Shown: positions 26,280-35,123 of the stretch, piece after piece
Layout: every line of letters starts with the position of its first letter
Numbering within the stretch: the first letter of the stretch is position 1
NCBI GenBank assembly: GCA_050875145.1
Contig: JBNMLH010000015.1
Span: 32,754-96,753, forward strand
Direction of reading: 5' to 3'
Source: CAG-411 sp050875145
GTDB lineage: Bacteria > Bacillota > Clostridia > Lachnospirales > Lachnospiraceae
DNA: 64,000 nt
Position numbers and translations under genes: made by a program
The notes under the pieces: generated by a model
Told to the model about the DNA's origin: nothing
What the model saw: only the letters and a program-made list of their open reading frames with translations
Databases searched by the model: none

Positions 26280-27245
26280 TTAGTTTACATATCGTGTGTA
26301 CATTTCTACTTTATTACCATTCAATTTTTTCTCCTGTAACACGTAAATAGAGACTTTATCCCCCGTAATAGATAACTGATATATATTTCCATTTATACGC
26401 ATCACCTTTCCCGCCTCCAACATACTTTTATGTGGTGCTGGCACTGCATATGATACACCTGTTCCATTTTCCATGCTTACAATCCATACTTGTTCCAGTC
26501 TTTGTCCATTTTTTTTATCAAACCAATTTGAACAAATAACATCCATTCTATTTTTCTCTTCATCACAAGAAAATCTTTCAGCACTACTATTCTTTGAAAA
26601 TAATCGGTCTAACTCTTTAAAATTCTTTTTATCCCTTTCATCTTCTTTATCCCCTAAATAAACCGTATTCAATTCACCATTATCCTGATAGAAAAATTGC
26701 AACAACACATTTTTTGCATCAGAAATTTGCTTTTCAGAAACAATCGTACCATCATCCACATTAAAATCTGCGGTTCCATATACAGGTCCTTCTGAATAAC
26801 TTAAATCTTCATAAACCGTTTTCAAGATATGATCTGTTGCAGAATAATACATCTGCTTTATATCATAGTTCCATTCCAAACTTATACTTTTTTCATATTT
26901 TCCATCCTTATAGATTAAAATACGTTGATTTACCGTATCATCCAGAAAAACACGTTCCCCAGATAGATAAAAACAATCTGGTTGTATTTTTTCATCCTTA
27001 TCTTCATAACCAGGTGTATTTTTCTTTCCTGTTTTCCATGAATATAGTAGTGTATTTTTGTTCACTTTCATCGGTTCTACCGTTTTCTCTGGTTCTATGG
27101 TTGCCTCTGCTGTTTTTTGAACATCCTTTTCTGTTTTCTCTGTTTTTGCTGTATCCTTACTTTCAGACCCGCATGCAGTCGCCATCGCTATAGACACAAT
27201 GAAACAAGTCGTAAGGATTGCTTTGATAATATTTTTTCTTTTCAT
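26280..27245 (-). CDS. Lipoprotein of unknown function, downstream of the exported protease
   Basis: A 321-residue lipoprotein. The signal sequence (1-24) ends at a lipobox-like ATAC with the lipidated Cys25. A Lys/Glu/Thr-rich linker follows (about 28-62), then a mixed alpha/beta domain with WKTGKKNTPGYEDKDE and a beta-rich C-terminal part. I recognise no enzyme motif. The pattern of short beta blades suggests a propeller-like fold, which is a weak inference. It follows the trypsin-like protease gene by 109 nt with no evident terminator, so it may be the last gene of the LytTR-controlled cassette, or may have its own promoter. Confidence 0.65.
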   Translation of the reverse strand: MKRKNIIKAILTTCFIVSIAMATACGSESKDTAKTEKTEKDVQKTAEATIEPEKTVEPMKVNKNTLLYSWKTGKKNTPGYEDKDEKIQPDCFYLSGERVFLDDTVNQRILIYKDGKYEKSISLEWNYDIKQMYYSATDHILKTVYEDLSYSEGPVYGTADFNVDDGTIVSEKQISDAKNVLLQFFYQDNGELNTVYLGDKEDERDKKNFKELDRLFSKNSSAERFSCDEEKNRMDVICSNWFDKKNGQRLEQVWIVSMENGTGVSYAVPAPHKSMLEAGKVMRINGNIYQLSITGDKVSIYVLQEKKLNGNKVEMYTRYVN

Positions 27246-27354
27246 GCTATCTGTCTCCTCTAATTTTGAATATTGGTGTAGTTGTATGGTTTATAATTCT
27301 TCTACCACATAATCTTTTCTCTATATCTAATACCTTTGAATAATAAATATATAT

Positions 27355-28065
27355 TTAGTTTCTAACCAAAAACTCCTCTATTTCTTTAATAGAAATAGCA
27401 TATGAACTAGCATATGTTGGATTACCATATGAATCTAACAATCTAAATGAATTTATTCCTATTACTTCTCCTTTCTCATTAAATATAGGCCCTCCACTAT
27501 CACCATTCTCAATTGAAATATTTGTTTGAATCACTCCCATTTTCTTAGAACTACTGCGCACAACCTTTTTATATGTACAACTAACAATCCCCTTTGAAAC
27601 ACTCAACCCATTTCCTAACGTATTGCCAATACTATACACTTCCATTCCCAATGCAATACTATCTTTATTGCCAAAAGTTACTGAAGATAGCATGTTACTT
27701 GTTTTCTTTTGATTTAGCTTTAAAAGTAAAAGATCATCTTTTTCGCTAGCCTTTATAACTGTACACTCATTCCAATCATTCGTATGATAGAATTTTACTT
27801 TTATAGCATGTTTTATTTCGGGATTTCTTTCATTTATTAGATGATTACATGTTAAAATTTTGTTGCTGCCAATATATATTCCTGTCCCCGTTCCTTTTTT
27901 TCCCTCATCTACTGTTATTTCACATACATTATTGATAACATCACAGATAGGATTATTATTACTTTCTTTGTGCTCATTATGAGAAACAACTTTAACAAAT
28001 ACAGTTATAAGAACAATATCTAATAATAGTAGATTAATAATAAAAATTAAACATATTTTTTTCAA
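27355..28065 (-). CDS. Membrane-anchored trypsin-like serine protease (S1C/HtrA-type fold)
   Basis: A 236-residue protease with one N-terminal signal-anchor helix (about 5-27), which places the catalytic domain outside the membrane. The triad is complete: His75 in LTCNHLI, Asp111 in KDDLLLLKL, and Ser190 in ENGDSGGP. There is no PDZ domain, unlike full HtrA/DegP, so it is a short single-domain form. It begins 13 nt after the candidate immunity gene, inside the toxin cassette. It could mature or release the exported toxin-like protein, or degrade it at the surface. That role is inferred from position only. Confidence 0.88.
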   Translation of the reverse strand: MKKICLIFIINLLLLDIVLITVFVKVVSHNEHKESNNNPICDVINNVCEITVDEGKKGTGTGIYIGSNKILTCNHLINERNPEIKHAIKVKFYHTNDWNECTVIKASEKDDLLLLKLNQKKTSNMLSSVTFGNKDSIALGMEVYSIGNTLGNGLSVSKGIVSCTYKKVVRSSSKKMGVIQTNISIENGDSGGPIFNEKGEVIGINSFRLLDSYGNPTYASSYAISIKEIEEFLVRN

Positions 28066-28078
28066 AACGATTCTTCCC

Positions 28079-28525
28079 CTAAATTTTTATCCTAATTTGA
28101 CACAGTTTTCCAGAATTAACCAACACATATATATTAGATGTCACACAAAACCACTCTCCAATTTGAGGTTGTGTTTCCATTAATATAACAATTACTTTCT
28201 TAGTTTTATCAAAAAGAATTTTTCCTTTATACCCGGTATCGTATCCTATCCCTTTTTCCAAATGTTCAATCTTTTTATAAACTAAAATTCCTTTTTTAAA
28301 TGTGATATCTGATATTTTTATAGGAGGAACTCTTTTTAAACTTCCCGTAAAACCAGATACTCCCATAAAAAATCCTGTGTCAATATCTATATCTAGCGTC
28401 AAATTGGTATTTTGTATACACAAACTTGTATCCATTTTTCCTCCATACGTCATTATGCTTTCTTCTTCAGCATGATAAACACTTTTTGTAGTTATATTTT
28501 CCTTATCAATAATCTCAAATTCCAT
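28079..28525 (-). CDS. Small cytosolic protein, candidate immunity partner of the toxin-like protein
   Basis: I do not recognise the family. The 148-residue protein lacks a signal peptide and membrane segment. It is beta-rich, with alternating hydrophobic strands (TLDIDIDTGFFMGVSGFTG; PPIKISDITFKKGILVYKK; KVIVILMETQ; NIYVLVNSGKLCQIRIKI). It begins 14 nt after the stop codon of the exported toxin-like gene, the usual place of an immunity gene. That position, its size and its cytosolic nature are the only grounds for the proposed role. An alternative is a chaperone or adaptor for export of the upstream product. Confidence 0.5.
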   Translation of the reverse strand: MEFEIIDKENITTKSVYHAEEESIMTYGGKMDTSLCIQNTNLTLDIDIDTGFFMGVSGFTGSLKRVPPIKISDITFKKGILVYKKIEHLEKGIGYDTGYKGKILFDKTKKVIVILMETQPQIGEWFCVTSNIYVLVNSGKLCQIRIKI

Positions 28526-28539
28526 AAATGTCTCCTTTT

Positions 28540-29559
28540 TTATTTCTTAAATAGAAAATGGACAACTGTTTTCGTTTTTGTATTAACAACTAACTCCCAG
28601 ACTCCCTTTGTCTTATTCATTGTTCCTGGAACTTTCCATTTATAACAATTAGCAGCAGTTTTATCAACTACTCCCGTAGCAGAATTCATAATTTCTTTTA
28701 CCAATAACTGTGATGAACGATAGGATCGCTCCGTATGCCCTAAAACAGTCTTTGTAAATTTGAATGCATTTTTTGATTTCATGCATTTTGATACTTTACT
28801 GCATTGCGATGCAACTTTTACTGTACTTACAGATGCTTTAGTACCAACGTAACCTACTCCCCAACCAGTAGCTGCACCTAACACTCCCCCTATAACTGCT
28901 CCTTTTACAACATAATGCCATCTTATTTCTTTGTATTTTACATATGAAGTCACACCACCTACAACAGCTCCAATAGATGCACCTACAATGGCTCCAATAA
29001 CAATAGCCGGTAAAATGCACTCTTCTATACACTCGTCATTTTCGACCTGTTCCATCACCTCACCTAGGTCATATATTTCACCATTATACTCATACGTTCC
29101 AATGATACACTCATCCTGTACAACTATATTACCAGTAACATCTGTTTTTTCAAGAACTTCATAAGTATCCTCGTTCAGACAAGTAACTTCAACTTCAATT
29201 TTTCCTGTATCAATATCATAGTTTATTTCATTTTCAATTACGACCATGTCTTCTTCGTCTTCTAGTGAAGCATAATTAATTCCCTTATAGACGCTTAAGG
29301 GAATTCCCTTTACAGCCTTCGCTCTTATTTTTTTATCAGACCTTTCACTATATGATACACTGTCCACAAACTTTTTTAGCTGTCTTTTTGAACAAATATG
29401 CGCATCTCGCATATCATTAACAACATAATTTTTATAATCAACTGTCAATTCATCTTTTCGCTTTTTTGTAGCATTATCTGGGGAGTATTGTGTATTAATC
29501 AATCCAATAGTAAGTACCACAACAAGTAACAATGATATTAGTTTTAAGTATTTCCTCAT
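28540..29559 (-). CDS. Exported toxin-like protein with glycine-zipper region and C-terminal nuclease-like domain
   Basis: A 339-residue protein. The signal peptide or anchor spans about 5-23. A charged pro-region follows, then a beta segment with ENEINYDIDTGKIEVEVT (109-126) and DLGEVMEQVENDECIEE (164-180). A glycine-zipper double helix comes next (184-203 and 218-239; small residues every fourth position). The C-terminal domain (about 262-339) has GHTERSYRSSQLLVKEIM (274-291), W308, PGT, KGVWELVV (318-325) and TVVHFLFKK at the end. This is the pattern of small RNase-like tips of polymorphic toxins. The N-terminal layout recalls SAR2788-type putative toxins, from memory. It is the first gene behind the LytTR-type promoter. 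Toxicity is inferred, not shown. Confidence 0.6.
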   Translation of the reverse strand: MRKYLKLISLLLVVVLTIGLINTQYSPDNATKKRKDELTVDYKNYVVNDMRDAHICSKRQLKKFVDSVSYSERSDKKIRAKAVKGIPLSVYKGINYASLEDEEDMVVIENEINYDIDTGKIEVEVTCLNEDTYEVLEKTDVTGNIVVQDECIIGTYEYNGEIYDLGEVMEQVENDECIEECILPAIVIGAIVGASIGAVVGGVTSYVKYKEIRWHYVVKGAVIGGVLGAATGWGVGYVGTKASVSTVKVASQCSKVSKCMKSKNAFKFTKTVLGHTERSYRSSQLLVKEIMNSATGVVDKTAANCYKWKVPGTMNKTKGVWELVVNTKTKTVVHFLFKK

Positions 29560-29811
29560 AAACGCTTCTTCTCCTTATTTCTCTTCTTCCTTTCTCAAGT
29601 CAATACATTTATCTGTAAAGTGAACCAACGAATTAAAATGACTCTAAAGTATTTGTCTCTTTTGTTAGCTAGAAGCTCCCCTAAAGCCTCCATCTATTCT
29701 GAATTTATCCCCAGCCTCCTTTCTGTTACTTTTTGTTTTATTTTACTATAAGTTTTTAGGTTTGTATCTTATATTGTGTACATCTATATTGTTGCTCACT
29801 TTTCCATGTTT

Positions 29812-29878
29812 ATTGTAACACAAAAATGTTGAAATCTAACATTCTTGTCATAAATGAGTCATTTTAAGTCGTAAACGT
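29812..29878 (-). promoter_or_regulatory. LytTR tandem binding site and extended -10 before the toxin-like cassette
   Basis: On the minus strand, ACGTTTACGAC (29868-29878) and the weaker TCATTTATGAC (29847-29857) have a 21-bp period. Exactly 29 nt after the second comes TTGTGT-TACAAT (-10 at 29812-29817). Repeat period, distance to -10 and the TGTG before the -10 all equal those at the LytTR gene promoter (12537-12603). The distal repeat is identical to the LytTR gene's over 11 nt. The weaker second repeat suggests a higher activation threshold here. Confidence 0.78.
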
Positions 29879-30031
29879 AGCAAAAATGAAAATTTAATTA
29901 TTTTTTGTAATATTTATTTTATATTTTTGTAATATACTTCACCTAATAACTGCTTTATTTCTAATAAAGGATGTGTGTCGCATATTTTGCAACAATTCTC
30001 CTTACGCATCTGTACACATCACCGCGGAGCA

Positions 30032-30100
30032 TTTTTAGTCTCTAGAAAGTACTTTCCTAGAGACTAAAAAATGCGTAACAGATTTTAATCCGTTACGCAT
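30032..30100 (-). terminator. Two consecutive hairpins ending the chemoreceptor transcript
   Basis: On the minus strand the first stem is ATGCGTAAC / GTTACGCAT (30071-30100), followed by six T and thus a terminator. The second is TTTTTAGTCTCTAG / CTAGAGACTAAAAA (30032-30070), whose 5' arm is that T-run. The two share sequence, so they form in series. Confidence 0.8.
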
Positions 30101-30171
30101 CAAAAATCTAACTTTTTAGAAAACTATCCATGTTACCATCTATGCTCTCTATTTTTAGATTTTCAAATATT

Positions 30172-32148
30172 CTATTTTTTTACTAACTGAAATTGTGCAA
30201 TTAACTGATTTAATGTATCCGCAGAATTAGACAATTCATCTCCTGTTGCAGACGTTTCCTCTGCAATAGCAGAATTATCCTGCACTACTTCGGAAATCTT
30301 ATCAATCGTTTTATTTAACTGCAATACTTCCTCTTTTTCCTTTTCAGATGAGTCTGCAACATTTTCAATCTGTGCAATTACTTCTGAAATACCATCAATA
30401 ATACTTTGGAAATCTGTGATTGTCTGATTTACAATCTGACTTCCATTTTCCACTTCATTTAATGCGGTAACAATCATACCTCTAGTATCCTCCACTGCTA
30501 CTGCACATTGTTTTGCAAGATTTCCAATTTCTGAAGCCACGACAGCAAACCCCTTTCCTGCTTCTCCTGCTCTAGCTGCCTCAATGGATGCATTTAACGC
30601 TAATAAATCTGTACTAGAAGCAATATTTTCAATTTCCTGAATAATATTTCTAATTTCCATAGATGCTTCAGAAATTTTTTTCATCGCAGTTGTCATAGCA
30701 GACATCTGTCCGGTACTTTCTTTTGCCGCACCTCCCACCTGTCTTGCATAGTCACTTGTCTTTCTGGCTTCCGATGCATCTGTACTAATCTGTTCACCTA
30801 TTGTTACAATTGATGATGTCAAAGAATCTACCGCGTTCGCCTGTTCTGTTGTCTGTGTTGCTAATGACTGTGCGGCATCTGCCAATTGTCCTGCTCCCGT
30901 TGCCACTTGATTGGAAGAACCCTGTATCTTTTCCATTGTATTGCTAAGTGATGCATTTATCTGCATAATAGAAGTATGTAAGGCATAAAATTCTCCTACA
31001 TAACTTTCTTCTGCCTGTGATATAGAAGTAAAATCTCCTTTTTCCATCTGTGCTAACATATATTTCATATCACCAATCATTGTATCAAAAGAATGAACCA
31101 TACTCTCCATTGCTTCTGCTAATGTATACGTTTCGTCCTTTATGGCAACAACAGGCACTGGTGTTTGTAAATCTCCTTGTGAAAGCAAATGTAAACGCTC
31201 TGCACATTTTTTGATTGGTATCCCTATATCATCTCCTAATTTGTTTCCTAACTTACGGGCAATAATAATAGAAACAGCAAGGCATATTAGCATAATTCCA
31301 ATACTTATTACAGTCGCATTGGTATAATCACTTTTGGGTGCTGAAATAGCAACCGTCCATCCCTTTGTCCCTTTAATTGGAGCATATGTAATCACCTTAC
31401 TAGTCATTCCTTGTCTATAAGTAGTATAACCACTTTTTCCTTTTATAATTTTTTTATGGATTCCTGCCAACTTTTTCAAGGATGATTTCTTTTCTGATTC
31501 CTTAATGATATTTTTTTGTTCTTTCACATAATTTATATTCTTATTTGCAATAATATTTCCAGTGGAATCTAACATAAAAGCTTCTGTATGTTTACTCATG
31601 TTAAGTGATTGCACAATATCATTCAAAAATGTTTCCGTTGGGACAATGTAAATAACAGAAACTACCTCAGAGCCAACAACGCCATCCTTCCACACTGGTG
31701 CAGCCACAATAATACTAAGATCTCCTGTTGTTCTTGACATAAGCGGCTCGGAAATACTGGTATTTCCTTTTAACGCTTCTTTAAAATAGGTTCGATCTGA
31801 ATAATTATTTCCATTATAAGCATTTCCATCCAAATGAATATAATTTCCTCGAACCAATCCATTTGCCTCTACACGGTTATTAATAATATCCATTTTTTCA
31901 TCATCAGATAATGTGTCATCACTTAATTTCACTTCACAACCAAGATCTGTGACTAAAGCCTCTAAGTAAGAAATTTCCCACTGTACACGCTCCGATGCTA
32001 CAGAAGCTGTGGTAGTCATCATCGTTTTCATCAATCTGTTCGTGTTTATAGAATTGGTAATTACCATGATAATTCCCATTACTAACAACATGATTGATAT
32101 GACACGTAAAAATTTGTCTACAATGCGTTTTTTTATACTTGTCTGCAT
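30172..32148 (-). CDS. Methyl-accepting chemotaxis protein, dCache sensor
   Basis: A 658-residue transmembrane chemoreceptor. Helix 1 (about 13-32) and helix 2 (about 280-298) flank a roughly 245-residue extracytoplasmic domain of the dCache type, with a YIHLDGNAYNGNNYSDRTYF segment typical of small-molecule pockets. A HAMP domain follows (about 300-360), then the MCP signalling domain with the conserved hairpin IASSTDLLALNASIEAARAG continuing EAGKGFAVVASE. No C-terminal CheR-binding pentapeptide is evident. It implies a motile host with a chemotaxis system. The start follows a GAAGGGGG site. Confidence 0.94.
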   Translation of the reverse strand: MQTSIKKRIVDKFLRVISIMLLVMGIIMVITNSINTNRLMKTMMTTTASVASERVQWEISYLEALVTDLGCEVKLSDDTLSDDEKMDIINNRVEANGLVRGNYIHLDGNAYNGNNYSDRTYFKEALKGNTSISEPLMSRTTGDLSIIVAAPVWKDGVVGSEVVSVIYIVPTETFLNDIVQSLNMSKHTEAFMLDSTGNIIANKNINYVKEQKNIIKESEKKSSLKKLAGIHKKIIKGKSGYTTYRQGMTSKVITYAPIKGTKGWTVAISAPKSDYTNATVISIGIMLICLAVSIIIARKLGNKLGDDIGIPIKKCAERLHLLSQGDLQTPVPVVAIKDETYTLAEAMESMVHSFDTMIGDMKYMLAQMEKGDFTSISQAEESYVGEFYALHTSIMQINASLSNTMEKIQGSSNQVATGAGQLADAAQSLATQTTEQANAVDSLTSSIVTIGEQISTDASEARKTSDYARQVGGAAKESTGQMSAMTTAMKKISEASMEIRNIIQEIENIASSTDLLALNASIEAARAGEAGKGFAVVASEIGNLAKQCAVAVEDTRGMIVTALNEVENGSQIVNQTITDFQSIIDGISEVIAQIENVADSSEKEKEEVLQLNKTIDKISEVVQDNSAIAEETSATGDELSNSADTLNQLIAQFQLVKK

Positions 32149-32689
32149 AATGTATCCCCCTTCTTTTTTATTACCCCAATAAAATAATGATAAGTCAAAG
32201 TTCTCTGACTATGATACCCACGGATTGTTCTGTACTTTGTACTCTTACACTTCTACCAAAATTTACATATCATAATATACTTTATACTTCGTTTTGGTGT
32301 CCCTCAAATATAGTTTTACATCCCCGTAAGTTCATGTAGGTTCAGACGAATCGACTCTAGTATACATAGAATATTTTACCCCATTCATTTACTGTACAGT
32401 CAAATAAAATCACGGTAACACCATTTTTATTCTAGAACATTTCTATGTTTGTCTCCCCAATCTTGTATTTGCAAAGGTTATGTATTTTTTTCACAAAAGC
32501 AAACTTTATATTCATGATTTATCATTTTTTAGTTGTACTTGCAATATTGCAACAAAAAGTATACACTAGGTGTATGCATTATACCTATCTTTAATTTGAT
32601 GCTTATTTTTTTGACACTGAATAATTACAAGAACTTTAAATTTCTTGTTGTATATATATACGTTTACTAAAACAGCCAAAGGAGTTTTT
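32149..32689. other. 541-nt divergent intergenic region between chemoreceptor and MerR genes
   Basis: No supportable gene. It contains two adjacent palindromes, TTGCAATATTGCAA (32539-32552, perfect) and ATACAC-TAG-GTGTAT (32561-32575), followed by TTGACA at 32611-32616 with a weak TTTAAA after 18 nt. A TATAAT on the minus strand (32578-32583) could start a chemoreceptor transcript. The palindromes are plausible MerR-type operator sites; the promoters are uncertain. Confidence 0.5.
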
Positions 32690-33691
32690 ATGAAAATTAG
32701 TGATTTAGCCAAACAAACAAATATTTCCAAACGAAACATTCACTTTTATGTACAAAAAGGACTATTAAAACCTTCCACCACAAAAAAAAATGGTTATTAT
32801 GATTTTTCTGAAGATGATGTACAAAGACTATGCTTAATACGTGATTTTCGAAAATATGATATTCCATTAAACACAATTCAATCGATACTGGACCACCCAG
32901 ATACATGTGGATTATACCTTAATATACATAGCAAAAAATTGCAGCAAAAAATCAGTTATCTTGTCACTGCTTTTGAAAGTTTAAATTCTATTATAAATAA
33001 CCTGCCACTCCATCCAAATCTCACCAATTTGGCAATTCTACTGAAAGATATTTCTACCGATAACAATTATACTGATTCTGTTTCCAATACTTTTACAGAG
33101 AATGATAATGAAATGGTAAACCGTTTTCTTTGGTGCTCCTTTTTAAAAACAGAAGAGCTAACCGATTATCAGCAATTTCTTTGGGAAAAAGTAAAACAAT
33201 TCTCTACGGAATATTGTTTAGAAGACTACAAAAAATTAAAGAGTTTTTTAACCTCTTTTGAAGAAGTTTTTTCAAATGAAATGTATGTAACCGAAACTCC
33301 CCATTACAATAGGGTTGCAAAATTATCAGAAACGGAAGCAATTGCTTTTGGTAACACAATTATTTCTTATTTAGAAGAACTACTGTGCCATCCATCCGGT
33401 ATTCAATTTTGGAAAAAATATTACAACACATTCTATATTCCAATTGCACATATCAATGATTCAAAAATTGGAACTGTTATAAAGGAACTTAGTCCAATGT
33501 ACTGTAAATACATGAAAAATACAGAGATTGCAACAAAAATAGCTTATGACTATCTCACCTCTGAAGATGGCAAAAACCTAAAGGAGCAATTAGAACTTTC
33601 TTTGGAAAATTTTCTAGATTTAGAGGACTTTAAACATGCTCAACTAATACAACTTTATTGTATCAGCCTCATCCCATTGCATACCTTGTAA
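32690..33691 (+). CDS. MerR-family transcriptional regulator with long C-terminal helical domain
   Basis: A 333-residue regulator. The N-terminal MerR winged helix has MKISDLAKQTNISKRNIHFY, KNGYYDFSEDDV and RDFRKYDIPLNTIQSIL, followed by a coiled-coil linker. The remaining 220 residues are mostly helical and without a familiar effector-binding fold, and there are no metal-binding cysteines of the MerR/CueR kind. The usual length is 120-280, so the C-terminal domain is unusual. The start at 32690 has AAGGAG at 5 nt; an upstream ATG fifteen codons earlier has no site. Palindromes at 32539-32575 may be its operators. Confidence 0.8.
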   Translation: MKISDLAKQTNISKRNIHFYVQKGLLKPSTTKKNGYYDFSEDDVQRLCLIRDFRKYDIPLNTIQSILDHPDTCGLYLNIHSKKLQQKISYLVTAFESLNSIINNLPLHPNLTNLAILLKDISTDNNYTDSVSNTFTENDNEMVNRFLWCSFLKTEELTDYQQFLWEKVKQFSTEYCLEDYKKLKSFLTSFEEVFSNEMYVTETPHYNRVAKLSETEAIAFGNTIISYLEELLCHPSGIQFWKKYYNTFYIPIAHINDSKIGTVIKELSPMYCKYMKNTEIATKIAYDYLTSEDGKNLKEQLELSLENFLDLEDFKHAQLIQLYCISLIPLHTL

Positions 33692-33745
33692 ACAAGCTAC
33701 TATTAAGTAAATATTATATTATCCAGAGTTTTTTCTAAAGATAGA

Positions 33746-33798
33746 GAGGTATTGATTGAACGACCATACACTTTGTACAGTCGTTCAATCAATACCTC
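33746..33798. terminator. Perfect 19-bp hairpin between convergent merR-like and folE genes
   Basis: GAGGTATTGATTGAACGAC (33746-33764) and its exact complement (33780-33798) around a 15-nt loop. The T-tracts are poor on both strands, but the position between convergent genes supports a bidirectional stop. Confidence 0.7.
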
Positions 33799-33809
33799 AA
33801 TTTAAAGCT

Positions 33810-34391
33810 TTATTGTAAAAATCGCATTTGCAAGCTCATTTCATCCTCAAATCGTCCACGCAAAACCGTAGTAATCGTCTTACTTCCTGCTTTTTTGATG
33901 CCTCTTGCTGTCATACAACTGTGGCAACCTTCAATCCGCACTGCCACATCTTTTGACCCCGTAATCATTTCCATAATTTCTGCAATATCTGTTCCAATAC
34001 GCTCCTGTAATTGAAGACGTTTTCCCACCATGTCTGCGATTCTGGCTATTTTACTAAGTCCAATCACTTTTCCCTGCGGAATATATGCCACGCTGACTTT
34101 CATATCATACATCAATGCCATATGATGTTCACAATAACTAAAAATATCTATATCTTTTACCAGAACCATATCCTTACTATCTGTAATTAAATCCTGTTCA
34201 AAGGTCTTATCAAACATTTGAGCAATTTCTTCATTTGTATAGCACATTCCTTCAAAGACTTCTTCATACATTTTTGCTACTCGTTTTGGGGTATCCTGTA
34301 AGCCTTCTCGATCCGGATCATCTCCAAGTGCAACTAAAATGCCTCTAATATGTTCCTCGATTGCCTTTGTATCTATCTTTTTTTCTTTCAT
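33810..34391 (-). CDS. folE: GTP cyclohydrolase I
   Basis: Converts GTP to 7,8-dihydroneopterin triphosphate, the first step of both folate and 7-deazaguanine (queuosine) synthesis. The 193-residue protein has the zinc ligands Cys87 and His90 (SYCEHHMALM) and Cys159 (EGCHSCMTARG), plus the GLSKIARIAD signature. It is the last gene of queD-queE-folE, so it probably serves queuosine here. It starts behind AAGGAGG. Confidence 0.95.
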   Translation of the reverse strand: MKEKKIDTKAIEEHIRGILVALGDDPDREGLQDTPKRVAKMYEEVFEGMCYTNEEIAQMFDKTFEQDLITDSKDMVLVKDIDIFSYCEHHMALMYDMKVSVAYIPQGKVIGLSKIARIADMVGKRLQLQERIGTDIAEIMEMITGSKDVAVRIEGCHSCMTARGIKKAGSKTITTVLRGRFEDEMSLQMRFLQ

Positions 34392-34418
34392 GTTTCCTGC
34401 CTCCTTAAAGACTGTATA

Positions 34419-35087
34419 TCAAACTCCACGTTTTTCCGGATCCCATATAATTTTATGCAACTGCAATTGTATACGCACATCATTCAATTTCTTTTCTATA
34501 AGAAAATTTACCATTTCTTCCGGTTCTATTGCTCCAAACACCGGGCTAAAATATACAGAAACACGCTCTTGCAGTTGATATTTTTCTATGACCTGCGCCG
34601 CACGTTCTAAATCCTTGCGGCTTCCTGCCACAAATTTCACTGTGTCTTTTTTATTTAATCGCAAAAAATTAGAATGGCACATTTTTTCTTCCATTCCACT
34701 GGCCCCTAATTTATAATCCATTGTAAAAGATGGTCTTGGTTCCATATTAGCAAAATCTGTTAAGTCTACACTTCCATTTGTTTCAATTTCTACCCTTAAT
34801 TCCTTATCTTGTAATAATCTTGCAAGCAACTCTTTTATATTCTTTTGAAGCAGCGGTTCTCCACCAGTCAATGTTACATTTCTGACTCCCGTTTTCTTCA
34901 CATATTGATAAATCTCTTCCTCTGTCATAGAAACGGACTCGGCATCTGCTTGATTTGCCCACATCGTATCACAATAATCACATCGCAGATTACAGCCTTT
35001 CATACGGACAAACACTGCCAACTCGCCGGCACGAGTTCCTTCTCCATTGATGCTGACAAAGGTTTCCACCACCTGGTATGTTCCCAT
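34419..35087 (-). CDS. queE: 7-carboxy-7-deazaguanine synthase
   Basis: A radical-SAM enzyme that rearranges 6-carboxytetrahydropterin to 7-carboxy-7-deazaguanine. The 222-residue protein has the cluster motif CNLRCDYC (Cys32, Cys36, Cys39), followed by TLTGGEPLLQ. The start is placed at the ATG of 35087, 8 nt behind GGAAAGGA. The ATG eleven codons upstream is at the end of queD without a ribosome site. Confidence 0.94.
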   Translation of the reverse strand: MGTYQVVETFVSINGEGTRAGELAVFVRMKGCNLRCDYCDTMWANQADAESVSMTEEEIYQYVKKTGVRNVTLTGGEPLLQKNIKELLARLLQDKELRVEIETNGSVDLTDFANMEPRPSFTMDYKLGASGMEEKMCHSNFLRLNKKDTVKFVAGSRKDLERAAQVIEKYQLQERVSVYFSPVFGAIEPEEMVNFLIEKKLNDVRIQLQLHKIIWDPEKRGV

Positions 35088-35123
35088 TTTTCTATTCCTT
35101 TCCTGCACCTGTTTTTTCATAAA

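Larger units (their letters stand above)
29560..30171. other. 612-nt intergenic region: cassette leader, LytTR promoter, hairpins
   Basis: On the minus strand, from right to left: the terminator hairpins of the chemoreceptor gene (30032-30100), an unassigned AT-rich stretch, the LytTR tandem site and -10 (29812-29878), and a leader of about 245 nt to the toxin-like gene. The leader contains a strong AAAGGAGG near 29714-29721 that is not followed by any start codon at a usable distance. No supportable gene is seen. Confidence 0.7.

Noticed and set aside
29600..29700. Possible 32-codon minus-strand frame starting ATGGAGGC in the toxin leader
   Set aside because: No Shine-Dalgarno at a usable distance before its ATG. 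The composition is not convincing; kept only as part of the leader finding.
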